Below, piece after piece: positions 18,788 to 27,465 of a stretch of 64,000 nucleotides of DNA. Location of the stretch: assembly GCF_008039615.1 (NCBI RefSeq), contig NZ_VDUZ01000024.1, positions 59,269-123,268 on the forward strand. Direction: 5' to 3'. The position numbers and the translations under genes were made by a program. The stretch's first letter is position 1, and the number at the start of each line of letters is the position of its first letter. Below the pieces are notes generated by a model. That model did no database searches, was not told where the DNA came from, and saw only the letters and a list, made by a program, of their open reading frames with translations. Origin of the DNA: Vineibacter terrae. GTDB lineage: Bacteria; Pseudomonadota; Alphaproteobacteria; Reyranellales; Reyranellaceae.

Positions 18788-19909
18788 TCATGTAGGTGCC
18801 GCGACCGGGAAAACGAAGGCCTGACGTGGATCGAGCGAAACCCGCAATTCGGTGCCCTCGGCCGGCAAGAACTGTCCCGGCACGCGCACATGCCAATGAC
18901 TGTGCTCTTCGGCGCCACCCAAGCTGTCGTGACGATGCGTCGGGTCGGTCTGGAGGCAGACATGCACCCAGCTGGTGCGCCCCAGCAGGCGCGACGCCAG
19001 GACCCGGGCCGGCAGGGCGCCGATCGGGGCCGCAGCGACGATCCCCTGCTCGGCGCCGGCCACCTTCAGGGCCTCCGGCCGAATCAGCACATGCACTGCA
19101 GTTCCGGGAGCATGGCCGTTCAGCGGCAGCGGGCCGAAAGGCGTCGGCACGCCCACGTCCCGCACGACGCTGTCGATGCGGTTCACCTCGCCCATGAACT
19201 CGGCCACGAACTCGCTGGCGGGCTGCGTATAGATGTCGGCGGGCGCGCCCACCTGCTCGATCCGCCCGGCGCGCATGACGGCAATGCGATCGGCCATGAA
19301 CATCGCCTCTTCCGGGTCGTGCGTGACGACCAACGCGGTCACCTTGTCGGATTTCAACAGGTGCAATGCCTCATCCCGCACGGCCGAGCGCAGGCGCGTG
19401 TCCAGCCCCGAGAACGGCTCGTCGAGCAGAATCGCCCGCGGCGACGGCGCCAGCGCACGGGCGAGCGCGACGCGTTGCTGCTGGCCGCCTGACAGCTGAT
19501 GCGGCCAGGCGTGCACGTAGCCGTCCAGATGCACGCGGCTGAGCATCGCGTCGATACGCGCACGCTTGTCGCCGGCGGCTGTCTTGCGCAGGCCGAAGCC
19601 GACATTGCCGGCGATGTCGAGGTGAGGAAACAGCGCCATGTCCTGGAACACGAAGCCGACGCCGCGCGCCTCCGGCGGCAGGTCGCGGCCTGGCGTCCCC
19701 ACCACCCGGCCGGCGATGACGATCCGGCCGCGCTGCAGCGGCTCCAGCCCGGCGACCAGGCGCAAAATCGTGGTCTTGCCGCAGCCCGACGGCCCCAGCA
19801 GGCACACCACCTCCCCCGGCGCAACCGCGAGCGCGAAGTCACGCACCACGGGCGTGCCGTCATAGGCGTGATGGATGTCGGTAAGCTCCAGGCCGGCGGG
19901 TCCGGTCAT
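18788..19909 (-). CDS. ABC transporter ATPase with TOBE domain (Fe3+/polyamine type)
   Basis: 373 residues. Walker [10 protein letters not shown] (about 39-47), signature [15 protein letters not shown], Walker [12 protein letters not shown] and the H-loop VVTHD are intact. The last 130 residues form a TOBE-like domain ([11 protein letters not shown]). This matches ATPases of iron(III), spermidine/putrescine or thiamine importers (FbpC/PotA). No membrane partner or binding protein is adjacent, so this is an orphan that may serve permeases coded elsewhere. Confidence 0.88.
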   Translation of the reverse strand: MTGPAGLELTDIHHAYDGTPVVRDFALAVAPGEVVCLLGPSGCGKTTILRLVAGLEPLQRGRIVIAGRVVGTPGRDLPPEARGVGFVFQDMALFPHLDIAGNVGFGLRKTAAGDKRARIDAMLSRVHLDGYVHAWPHQLSGGQQQRVALARALAPSPRAILLDEPFSGLDTRLRSAVRDEALHLLKSDKVTALVVTHDPEEAMFMADRIAVMRAGRIEQVGAPADIYTQPASEFVAEFMGEVNRIDSVVRDVGVPTPFGPLPLNGHAPGTAVHVLIRPEALKVAGAEQGIVAAAPIGALPARVLASRLLGRTSWVHVCLQTDPTHRHDSLGGAEEHSHWHVRVPGQFLPAEGTELRVSLDPRQAFVFPVAAPT

Positions 19910-19974
19910 CCCCGGTTCATAGCCGGTAGCGTGCCGCTACTCCAGAGCAGCGTTGCCGCAATGCGCAATCAGCG

Positions 19975-20238
19975 TCAGGCGCTGGCAGACTCCGTATCGA
20001 GCTCGAACAAGCTCTCAGGCAGGTCGTTGCGTTGATCGCGGATCAATCCGGGCGGCGGCGTCATGGCATCGAGCTGCCCGTAGAGATAGGTCCCGACACA
20101 GGTGAGCGAGGGACCGCCATCGCTGGTGTAGATCGCGACAGTCTCGCCCTCTTCTACCGCCAGCAGGAGCCCGGCCCCATGCCATACGCCCCGGTTCACG
20201 GCCTCGTAGCCCGGCGCAACAAAGAATGTCTTACACAT
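19975..20238 (-). CDS. Small protein of unknown function
   Basis: The gene was not recognised. It is an 87-residue soluble protein, MCKTFFVAPGYEAVNRG..., with no clear motif. ATG 20238 is preferred because GAGAGG lies 9 bp upstream; a GTG at 20268 would add 10 residues. It stands between the ABC ATPase and the hydroxyacid dehydrogenase on the same strand, separated by about 65 and 190 bp, so co-transcription is possible but not clear. Confidence 0.5.
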   Translation of the reverse strand: MCKTFFVAPGYEAVNRGVWHGAGLLLAVEEGETVAIYTSDGGPSLTCVGTYLYGQLDAMTPPPGLIRDQRNDLPESLFELDTESASA

Positions 20239-20431
20239 GATGCGCGGCCTCTCATCGTTGCTGGGCACGTTCTATAATCCGAACCCTAGCGGCCACCGCG
20301 CAGCCCAGCGGCAAAACAACGACGGCAAGGACGTGAAATCGTCGCGTTTTTCCGTGAGAACCCACAACCAACGGCATTGCGCTTTCACGCCCGCCAGACG
20401 GCGGCGGAGAGCCTGAGGTCGGGATTGACGA

Positions 20432-21601
20432 TCAGGGCCGGTTGCGGCGCCAGTCGTCCTCGCGCTCACGCAGCAAGAAGTCCGGCCCGAGCTGATCAAG
20501 CCGCGGACAGCCGATCTGGCCCATCGTCAGATCTATTTCGCGACGCAGAATATTGATGGCGGCTGTCGCGCCGGCTCGGCCGCCGACAGCGACGCCGTAG
20601 AGCGTCGCGCGGCCCACGAACACGAACTTCACCCCCATGCACAGAGCGATCAGCGCGTCGGCGCCGCGGCGCACGCCGCTGTCCAGCATCAGGGTCATCC
20701 GGTCGCCGACAGCATCGCGGATGGCCGGGAAGACCTCCAGCGGCGACGGCGCCCGGTCGAGCTGGCGCGCGCCGTGATTGGAGACCATGATTCCGTCGAC
20801 GCCCAGCGACGCGGCGCGGACCGCGTCGTCAGTGTGCATGACGCCCTTGATCACGAAGGTGCGCGGCCACAGCCGGCGAAACCGCTCGACGTCCTGCCAG
20901 GTCAGCGGCGCTGCGGTCTGGGTGGCCACGAACGCGGCCACCGCATCGGCGTCGGCCCCTTTGGGCGCGTAGGGTGCCCAGTTGGAGAACATCGGCGTGC
21001 CGTGCTTGAGATAGCCGGCCAGCCAGCCGGGATGGCGCAGCGCTTCCAGCCGGGTCGCCAGCGAGAGCTTCAGCGGCCGGGAGAAGCCGTTGCGCTGATT
21101 GCGCTCGCGGTTGGAATGCACCGGCACGTCGACGGTCAGCACGAGGGTCGACAGGCCGGCGGCATCGGCACGCCTGATCATGTCCTCGGAGATCTTCTTG
21201 TCGCGCGCGGCGTAGAGCTGATACCAGCCGTGCTCGGGCGCGAGCTTGCCCAGATCCTCGATCGAGGCTGTGCTGCTGCCCGACATGATGAACGGGATGT
21301 TGGCGTCGCGTGCCGCCTCGGCCAGCATCAGGTCGGCGCCGGGACGGAACAGGCCGGCCAGGCCCGTGGGCGCGATGCCGAACGGACTGGCATAGGTGCG
21401 GCCAAACAGGGTAGCCGACTGGTCGCGCGTAGAAATGTCGACGAGATAGCGCGGCACGAGCCGCTGCTGGCGGAAGGCCTGCTCGTTGGTGATCAGGCCG
21501 TCCTCGTCCTCGACGCCGCCCTCGATGAAATCGAACGCGATCTTGGGCAGTCGCCGCTTGGCCGCGCGCCGCATGTCGTCGACATTGTATACGCCGTCCA
21601 T
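20432..21601 (-). CDS. FMN-dependent alpha-hydroxyacid dehydrogenase (LldD/mandelate type)
   Basis: 389 residues. Hallmarks of the family are FDFIEGGVEDE, GIAPTGLAGLFRPGAD, the QLYAARD strand, TVDVPVHSNRERNQRN, IKGVMHTDDA, and the catalytic SNHGARQLDRAP with His276. It oxidises an (S)-2-hydroxyacid such as lactate or mandelate and passes electrons to the chain or to oxygen. It follows a Bug-type binding protein gene by 136 bp, and together they may take up and oxidise a hydroxy-carboxylate. Confidence 0.92.
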   Translation of the reverse strand: MDGVYNVDDMRRAAKRRLPKIAFDFIEGGVEDEDGLITNEQAFRQQRLVPRYLVDISTRDQSATLFGRTYASPFGIAPTGLAGLFRPGADLMLAEAARDANIPFIMSGSSTASIEDLGKLAPEHGWYQLYAARDKKISEDMIRRADAAGLSTLVLTVDVPVHSNRERNQRNGFSRPLKLSLATRLEALRHPGWLAGYLKHGTPMFSNWAPYAPKGADADAVAAFVATQTAAPLTWQDVERFRRLWPRTFVIKGVMHTDDAVRAASLGVDGIMVSNHGARQLDRAPSPLEVFPAIRDAVGDRMTLMLDSGVRRGADALIALCMGVKFVFVGRATLYGVAVGGRAGATAAINILRREIDLTMGQIGCPRLDQLGPDFLLREREDDWRRNRP

Positions 21602-21737
21602 CGTTTCCCCCTGACCGCTGGCGATCGGTCCAGCCGTTCTTCCGCGAACGTAGCGGGGAATCCTCCACGAATGGAGCCTCCATCTTCGAAGGGATTCCTC
21701 GCCGCGTCCGCGATGACGGGCCGGCCGATGCGCCAGC

Positions 21738-22709
21738 TCACGCCGGCGGCTGGATGCCGGCCTCCTTGATCACCTTGCGCCAACGCACCGTCTCGCTGGC
21801 CAGCCGCTCGGCATAGGCCTGCGCCGGGCCTCCGGTCGGGATGTAGCCCAGCGACTGCAGGCGCTCGCGCACCGCATCGACCTTGAGCGCACTATTGATG
21901 GCGGCATTGTAGGTCGCGATGATCTCGGCCGGCGTGCCGGCCGGCGCCGTCACGCCGAAATAGACCGCGGCCTCGAGGTCGGGCATGCCCAGCTCGGCCG
22001 CCGTCGGCACGTCGGGAACGGCCGCGACGCGCTTGGGTGCACCCACGATCAGCCCGCGCATCGTGCCGGCGCGGACCTGCTGGTCGACCGGCGTCGTGAC
22101 ATCCACAAAGGCCGGCACATGGCCTGCCACCACGTCGCGCAGCGCCTCGGCGGCTGCCTTGTAGGGGATATGCTCCAGCTTGCGGCCCAGCTTCAGGTTC
22201 AGCAGCTCACCCCAAAGATGCGGCAGACCGCCGCTGCTCGACGTTCCATAGGGCACCGTGGCCGGCTGCTCCTTCAGCCACGCTGTGAATTCCGCCAGCG
22301 TCTTGGCGGGATGGCTGGTGCGCACGCCGAGGAAAACCGGAATGTCGGCGAACTGCGCCACGGCCGTGAGCGCCTTCTGCGGATCGACCGGCAACGGCAC
22401 GTCGAACGCCGGCAGCAAGGCCGCCGTGGTGGTCGTGAGCAGCAGCGTCGTGCCGTCCGGCCGGGCATTGGCGACGGCCTGCATGCCGACCATGGTGCCG
22501 CCACCCGGCTTGTTCTCGACGATCACCGACTTGCCGAGATCCGCGGACATGCGTTCGGCCAGCAGCCGCCCCGCGGTATCGGTCGAGCCGCCCGGGCCAT
22601 ACGGCACGACCAGCCGAATGGGCTGGCCACTCTGCTGTCCGAACGCCGGGCCCGACACCGCTGCCGCGACCGCAACCCCCGCCTGCATCACCCGTCTACG
22701 CCTGATCAT
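21738..22709 (-). CDS. Bug family (tripartite tricarboxylate transporter) solute-binding protein
   Basis: 323 residues with a leader starting MIRRRRVMQAGVAVAAAV and AAGGAG upstream. The mature part follows the Bug fold: IRLVVPYGPGGSTDTAGRLL, VIVENKPGGGTMVG, YGTSSSGGLPHLWGEL and IPYKAAAEALRDVVAGHV. Such proteins bind carboxylates in the periplasm for TctAB permeases, which are not in the window. The hydroxyacid dehydrogenase downstream suggests a hydroxy-carboxylate ligand. Confidence 0.92.
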   Translation of the reverse strand: MIRRRRVMQAGVAVAAAVSGPAFGQQSGQPIRLVVPYGPGGSTDTAGRLLAERMSADLGKSVIVENKPGGGTMVGMQAVANARPDGTTLLLTTTTAALLPAFDVPLPVDPQKALTAVAQFADIPVFLGVRTSHPAKTLAEFTAWLKEQPATVPYGTSSSGGLPHLWGELLNLKLGRKLEHIPYKAAAEALRDVVAGHVPAFVDVTTPVDQQVRAGTMRGLIVGAPKRVAAVPDVPTAAELGMPDLEAAVYFGVTAPAGTPAEIIATYNAAINSALKVDAVRERLQSLGYIPTGGPAQAYAERLASETVRWRKVIKEAGIQPPA

Positions 22710-22810
22710 TGTTGGTCTCCTTTGCGTTGATCTGGTCTGCGCCCGGCTCCCGTGGCGGTCAAGCCATGACGGCGCGCGCCGTCCATGCCGCCGCCGCATG
22801 TCCCGCCGGA

Positions 22811-22829
22811 AAGTGAATGCCATTCATTT
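22811..22829. promoter_or_regulatory. Candidate operator, copy 1 (TetR-type palindrome)
   Basis: AAGTGAAT and ATTCATTT flank a 3-nt centre, with one mismatch between arms. The perfect version of the same palindrome, with the same spacing, lies at 31994-32016 before a TetR gene. This copy is in the divergent gap between the Bug gene and the enoyl-CoA hydratase, 66 bp before the latter's start, so it probably controls the hydratase/SDR operon. Confidence 0.65.
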
Positions 22830-22895
22830 TGGTTGCCGCTGGCGGCCGGCCGTTCCTACTATGGCGCAGGACGACCCTTTCGCGGAGCTGGCGCC

Positions 22896-23675
22896 ATGTC
22901 GGACGTCAAGTGCGAGCGGCGCGGCGCCGCTTTGTGGATCATCATCGACCGCGAGGAGCGCCGCAACGCGCTCAACGAGGATGTGGCGCACGGCATCGCC
23001 GACAGCATCAGGCTGGCGCAGGCCGACCGCTCGATCCGCGCCGTGGTGCTGACCGGCGCCGGCGACCGCGTCTTCTGCGCCGGCGGCGACGTGAAGCCGG
23101 ACGCCGACGGCAATCCGTTCGATGTCGATCCGGCGCAGCCGCGCAATCCCATCGTCGAGCTGTTCAAGGAGATGGAGCGCTGCGACGTGCCGATCGTGGC
23201 GCGCGTCAACGGCCACGCCTTCGGCGGCGGCTTCGGCCTGGTCTGCGCCTGCGACATGGCCGTGGCCGCCGAGGAGGCGCGGCTGGGCACGCCCGAGGCC
23301 CGGATCGGCCTCTTCCCGATGATGATCCTGCCCTACATGCTGCGCGTCGTGCCGCGCCGGGCGCTGCTGGAGATGTGCGTCACCGGCGAGCCATGGACCG
23401 CCGACGAAGCGAAGGCCCTGGGCATCGTCAACCACGTCGCGCCGGTGGCGGAGCTGGACGAGAAGCTCGACTGGTTCCTCGAACGCTTCGTCCACAACTC
23501 GCCGACGGCGGTGCGGCTGGGCAAGCATGCGCTGCATGCCGTCCAGGACATGACCCTGCCGCAGAGCCTCGATTTCGCGCAGAGCTTCCTGGCGCAGATG
23601 GCGCGCACCCAGGACGCGCGCGAAGGCTTCCGCGCCTTCAACGAGCGGCGCCGGCCCGACTGGCCGGCACGGTAG
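22896..23675 (+). CDS. Enoyl-CoA hydratase/isomerase family protein
   Basis: 259 residues with the crotonase fold. RRNALNEDVAHGI opens it, VVLTGAGDRVFCAGGDVK is the first oxyanion-hole segment, and NGHAFGGGFGLVCACDMAVAA with LGTPEARIGLFP is the second. One catalytic glutamate position (in GTPEARIGL) is present. It should hydrate or rearrange an enoyl-CoA. The next gene, an SDR, starts 10 bp downstream. The palindrome at 22811 links it to the TetR gene at 32021. Confidence 0.9.
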   Translation: MSDVKCERRGAALWIIIDREERRNALNEDVAHGIADSIRLAQADRSIRAVVLTGAGDRVFCAGGDVKPDADGNPFDVDPAQPRNPIVELFKEMERCDVPIVARVNGHAFGGGFGLVCACDMAVAAEEARLGTPEARIGLFPMMILPYMLRVVPRRALLEMCVTGEPWTADEAKALGIVNHVAPVAELDEKLDWFLERFVHNSPTAVRLGKHALHAVQDMTLPQSLDFAQSFLAQMARTQDAREGFRAFNERRRPDWPAR

Positions 23676-23685
23676 GGAGACGCGC

Positions 23686-24540
23686 ATGACGCAGGACGTG
23701 ACGTTCGGGCTCAGCGACGAGGCGCTGCTGAACCTGCCGCTGCATTTCAACCCGGACCTGTTCAAGGACCAGGTGGTCCTGGTCTCGGGCGCCGGCAGCG
23801 GCCTCGGCAAGGCCATCGCGATTCAATTCGCGCGGCTGGGCGCGCGGCTGGCGATCTGCGGCCGGCGCATCGAGCGGCTGGAGGCGACGGCCGCCACCAT
23901 CCGCAAGACCGGCGCGCGCTGCTCGGTGCATGCGATGACGATCCGCGACGCCGCGCAGGTCGAGCAGCTGATCGACACCGTGTGGCAGGATCACGGCCGG
24001 CTCGACGTGCTGATCAACAATGCCGGCGGCCAGTTCCCGCAGCCCGCCATCGACTACTCGGTCAAGGGCTGGAACGCCGTCATCGACACCAATCTCAACG
24101 GCCCCTGGTACATGATGCAGCAGGCGGCGCGGCGTTGGCGCGACGCCGGCACCGCCGGCAGCATCGTCAACATCGTCGCCGTGATATGGCGTGGCATGCC
24201 GGGCGTGGCCCATACCTGCGCGGCCCGTGCCGGCGTGATCTACCTCAGCAAGACGCTGGCCGTGGAATGGGCGCCGTTCGGCGTGCGCGTGAACTGCGTC
24301 GCGCCCGGCGTGATCGCGACCGAGGGCATGAACGTCTATCCCGACGAGGCGCGCGCCGAGTTCGACCGCTCCAACCCGATGAAGCGCTTCGGCGACGTGC
24401 AGGACGTGAGCGACGCCTGCTGCTACCTCGCCGGCCCCGCGGGCAAGTTCGTCACCGGCGAGGTCATCACCGTCGACGGCGGCCACCAGCTCTGGGGCGA
24501 GCAGTGGACGGCCGGACGGCCGGACTACTTCAAGGTATGA
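23686..24540 (+). CDS. SDR oxidoreductase, 2,4-dienoyl-CoA-reductase-like
   Basis: 284 residues. The Rossmann motif is VSGAGSGLGKAI (GxxxGxG), followed by VLINNAGGQFPQPA. The usual YxxxK of short-chain reductases is missing. In its place stands HTCAARAGVIYLSKTLAVEW, the pattern of peroxisomal-type 2,4-dienoyl-CoA reductases, which lack the Tyr. With an enoyl-CoA hydratase directly upstream, a role in breaking down unsaturated or branched acyl-CoA is likely. The substrate is unknown. Confidence 0.85.
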   Translation: MTQDVTFGLSDEALLNLPLHFNPDLFKDQVVLVSGAGSGLGKAIAIQFARLGARLAICGRRIERLEATAATIRKTGARCSVHAMTIRDAAQVEQLIDTVWQDHGRLDVLINNAGGQFPQPAIDYSVKGWNAVIDTNLNGPWYMMQQAARRWRDAGTAGSIVNIVAVIWRGMPGVAHTCAARAGVIYLSKTLAVEWAPFGVRVNCVAPGVIATEGMNVYPDEARAEFDRSNPMKRFGDVQDVSDACCYLAGPAGKFVTGEVITVDGGHQLWGEQWTAGRPDYFKV

Positions 24541-24542
24541 GT

Positions 24543-24571
24543 GGGGGCGCCGGCTTCCAGCCGGCGCTCCC
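24543..24571. terminator. Family C hairpin between convergent genes, likely bidirectional terminator
   Basis: A complete 13-bp stem, GGGGGCGCCGGCT with AGCCGGCGCTCCC, and TCC loop lie between the stop of the SDR gene (24540) and the stop of the convergent permease (24574). A close copy follows uvrB at 11382. There is no T-run, so the terminator role is inferred from position. Confidence 0.55.
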
Positions 24572-24573
24572 GC

Positions 24574-25422
24574 CTACGGCGCGTCGCCGCGCCACCGCAG
24601 CAGCACCTGCTCGGCCCGCACGACGGCGAGGTTGAGCCCCAGCCCGATCACCGCCAGCACCAGGATCGTGCCCAGCACCCCTTCGGCGCGAAAGCTCGCG
24701 GCATGGAAGGCGATGCGCTGGCCCAGCCCCATATGGGCCGAGATCATCTCGCCCACCACCACCGCCAGCAGGGCATAGACCACGCCCAGGCGCAGCCCGC
24801 CGAAGATCGCCGGCACGGCGCCGGGCAGCATCACCTTCCAGAAGAGCTGCCGGTCGGTCGCGCCCAGCGCACGCATGGTCAGCACCAGCTCGCGGTCGAG
24901 GGAACGGATGCCGGCCTCGGTGTTCAACATGAGGATGAAGAATACCAGGCTGACGGCCAGCGCCACCTTCGAGCCTTCGCCGACGCCGAACCAGATGATG
25001 AACATCGGCGCCAGCGCGACGCGCGGCAGGACGTTCAGAATGGTCAGGAAGGGATTGCTGACATCGGCCACGAACGGGAATTGCATGCGCACGATCCCGG
25101 CCGCGACCCCGCCCCCGGCGCCGACGGCGAATCCCACCAGGGTCTCGCGCAAGGTGACCAGGACGTGCGGCCAGATGCTGCCGTCACGGACTTCCTCGAC
25201 GAGGAAGCCGGCGATGGCGCTGGGCTGCGAGAAGAAGAAGGGATCGATGGCGCCGATGTCGACGGTCCATTGCCATAGCCCGACGAACAGCCCCAGCACG
25301 ATGGCGCGGGCGGCCCATACCCAGGCAGTGCGCCTGCGGCGGCGAGCACGGCGGTCGGCTTCGCTGCGCGCCAGCGTATCGAGCACGCGGCCATCGTCTG
25401 CCGTCCGGGCGGTGATCGTCAC
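24574..25422 (-). CDS. ABC transporter permease, NitT/TauT type
   Basis: 282 residues with about six membrane helices and the permease-ATPase coupling loop RALGATDRQLFWKVMLPGAVPAIFGGL (EAA motif). It is like SsuC/TauC of sulfonate, nitrate and thiamine-precursor importers. The GTG start at 25422 overlaps the ATPase stop (GTGA), which indicates translational coupling. It is the last gene of a five-gene operon. Confidence 0.9.
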   Translation of the reverse strand: MTITARTADDGRVLDTLARSEADRRARRRRRTAWVWAARAIVLGLFVGLWQWTVDIGAIDPFFFSQPSAIAGFLVEEVRDGSIWPHVLVTLRETLVGFAVGAGGGVAAGIVRMQFPFVADVSNPFLTILNVLPRVALAPMFIIWFGVGEGSKVALAVSLVFFILMLNTEAGIRSLDRELVLTMRALGATDRQLFWKVMLPGAVPAIFGGLRLGVVYALLAVVVGEMISAHMGLGQRIAFHAASFRAEGVLGTILVLAVIGLGLNLAVVRAEQVLLRWRGDAP

Positions 25423-26234
25423 GACGCGGCCTCCCCCGCCTTCAGCGCCTGCCACACCCGCTCGCTGAGCCTGAGATAATGGTGGTCGAAGCGAATGCGC
25501 TCGGGATCGCGCGGCCGCGGCAGGTCGATGGCGATGTCGGCCTGGATGCGGCCAGGGCGGCACGTCAGCACGATCACGCGGTCGGCGAGCGCCACCGCTT
25601 CCGCCAGATCGTGGGTGACGAACAGCACCGTCTTGCGGTCGCGCTCCCAGATGCGCAGGAACTCGGTCTGCAGCATCAGCTTGGTCTGCGCGTCGAGGGC
25701 CGCGAACGGCTCATCCATCAGCAGCGTGTCGGGGTCGATGGCCAGGGTTCGCGCCAGGGCCACGCGCTGGCGCATGCCCTGCGAGAGCTGCCAGGGGTAG
25801 GAGCTGCCGAATGCCTTCAAGCCGACGAGGTCGAGCAGACGGCTGCCGGTCGCACGCCGTTCCGATACCGGCACGCCGCGCAGCTCCAGCCCCACCTCGA
25901 TGTTGCGACGCGCCGACCGCCACGGCAGCAGGCCATCGCGCGCGAACATGTAGCCGGTGCGCCGCGAGGGCCGCGTCACGCGCGCGCCGTTCACGACAAC
26001 GGTGCCGGCCACCGGCTGCACCAGCCCGGCAGCCATGTTGAGGATCGTGGTCTTGCCGCAGCCGCTGGCGCCGACCAGCGCCAGGAACTGGCCGCGCGGC
26101 ACATCGAACGACACATCGTCGAGCGCCAGGACCGGCGTTCCAGCCGGCGTCTGGAAGGCGTGCGAAACACGCTCGACGCGGATCGCGAGATCCAGATCGG
26201 TGCGGGGCGCCGCCTCGGAGAGGATGACGTCCAT
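25419..26234 (-). CDS. ABC transporter ATPase, NitT/TauT type
   Basis: 271 residues. Walker A GASGCGKTT, signature LSQGMRQRVALART, Walker B LLMDEPFAALD and H-loop FVTHD are all intact. The overall pattern matches SsuB/TauB. It pairs with the downstream permease (4-bp overlap) and the upstream binding protein. The signature has SQ in place of SG, which is common in this subfamily. Confidence 0.93.
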   Translation of the reverse strand: MDVILSEAAPRTDLDLAIRVERVSHAFQTPAGTPVLALDDVSFDVPRGQFLALVGASGCGKTTILNMAAGLVQPVAGTVVVNGARVTRPSRRTGYMFARDGLLPWRSARRNIEVGLELRGVPVSERRATGSRLLDLVGLKAFGSSYPWQLSQGMRQRVALARTLAIDPDTLLMDEPFAALDAQTKLMLQTEFLRIWERDRKTVLFVTHDLAEAVALADRVIVLTCRPGRIQADIAIDLPRPRDPERIRFDHHYLRLSERVWQALKAGEAAS

Positions 26235-26239
26235 CGTGA

Positions 26240-27451
26240 TCAGGATTGCACGTCCCTGCCGCCAAGCGCCCGGTCGGCAAGGTCCGCCGGCACCTCGCGG
26301 CCGACATCGGTGAACGCGCGCTTCACGGCCTCGACGCTCGGCGTGAAGATGGCCTTGCGGTTCTCGCGCGCCCAGGCATTGGAAGCGCACAAGGATGTCA
26401 GCGAGTCCTGGAACTGCGGCATCACGTAGCGCGCGAAGAGCTCGTAGCTGCGCATCGTGTCCTCGCGGCTGGCCCATTCGTGGGCGCGGAACAGCACGCC
26501 GCCGAAGCCACCCCCGCTCACGTCGTAGAGCCGACGAATGCCGCGCGCAACGAGCTCCGGCGAGCCCACGAGGGTCGTGCCCATCTTCACGCCGTCGCGC
26601 AGCGGGTCATCGGACCGCCCGGCCGGCCGGCCGAGCGTGAGGTCGAAATACTCGACCGTCTCGGCGCGCTCGCCGCGCCGCACCTGCGCCAGGGCCTCTT
26701 CGTCGTCCTGGGCGACGTGGACGTTGACCACGATGCGCCACTTGGCGCGGCTCATGGTCTTGCCGTGCCGGGCGGCCGTGTCCTCCGCGATCTGCCATTG
26801 CCTGGCCAGGGCCTCGGGGCCACCCGGCAATCCGGCGCCGATCGACAGCACGCCCAGGCCATGCTTGCCGGCCGCCATCATGCCGAACGGCGTGATGGTG
26901 CTGGCCACGGCGATGGGGAAGTGCGGCCGCGTGTAGGGCGCCAGATGCAGACGGGCGTCGCGCAGCTCGAACCAGTCGGTCGCAGCCGTCACCGGCTCGC
27001 CGCCGATCAGCAGGCGCATGATGACATCAAGCGCCTCCTCCATGCGCGATCGCTGTGCCGCCGGCGGGATGTTCAGCATGTAGGCGTCGGAGGTCAGCGC
27101 GCCGGGACCGCAGCCCAGCATCGCGCGGCCGCGCGTCATATGGTCGAGCTGCACGAAGCGGTTCGCGACCATCAGGGGGTTGTGATACGGCAGGCTGGTG
27201 ACGCCCGAGCCCAGCATGATGCGCCGCGTGCGTCCGGCGGCCGCGGCGATCATCAGCTCGGGCGAGGAGACCAGCTCCCAGCCGGCGGAATGGTGCTCGC
27301 CGATCCAGACCTCGTCGTAGCCCAGCCGGTCGAGCCACTCGATCAGCTCGAGGTCGCGCTCCAGCGCCAGCGTCGGGTTCTCGCCGAGACGATGGAAGGG
27401 CCCCAGGAAAATCCCGAACTTCATGGCGCTGTCGAGCGTCATCTGGTCCAT
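26240..27451 (-). CDS. LLM-class flavin-dependent monooxygenase (luciferase-like)
   Basis: 403 residues with the bacterial-luciferase barrel. It opens MKFGIFLGPFHRLGENP, then EVWIGEHHSAGWE, LGSGVTSLPYHNPLMVANR, LDHMTRGRAMLGCGPGAL and MEEALDVIMRLL. Such enzymes use reduced FMN from a separate reductase to oxygenate sulfonates, aldehydes, amines or terpenoids. It is the middle gene of the CoA-transferase/binding-protein/ABC operon, 14 bp after the binding-protein stop and 5 bp before the ATPase start. No flavin reductase gene is nearby. Confidence 0.88.
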   Translation of the reverse strand: MDQMTLDSAMKFGIFLGPFHRLGENPTLALERDLELIEWLDRLGYDEVWIGEHHSAGWELVSSPELMIAAAAGRTRRIMLGSGVTSLPYHNPLMVANRFVQLDHMTRGRAMLGCGPGALTSDAYMLNIPPAAQRSRMEEALDVIMRLLIGGEPVTAATDWFELRDARLHLAPYTRPHFPIAVASTITPFGMMAAGKHGLGVLSIGAGLPGGPEALARQWQIAEDTAARHGKTMSRAKWRIVVNVHVAQDDEEALAQVRRGERAETVEYFDLTLGRPAGRSDDPLRDGVKMGTTLVGSPELVARGIRRLYDVSGGGFGGVLFRAHEWASREDTMRSYELFARYVMPQFQDSLTSLCASNAWARENRKAIFTPSVEAVKRAFTDVGREVPADLADRALGGRDVQS

Positions 27452-27465
27452 CCTTTCCGGCGCTG

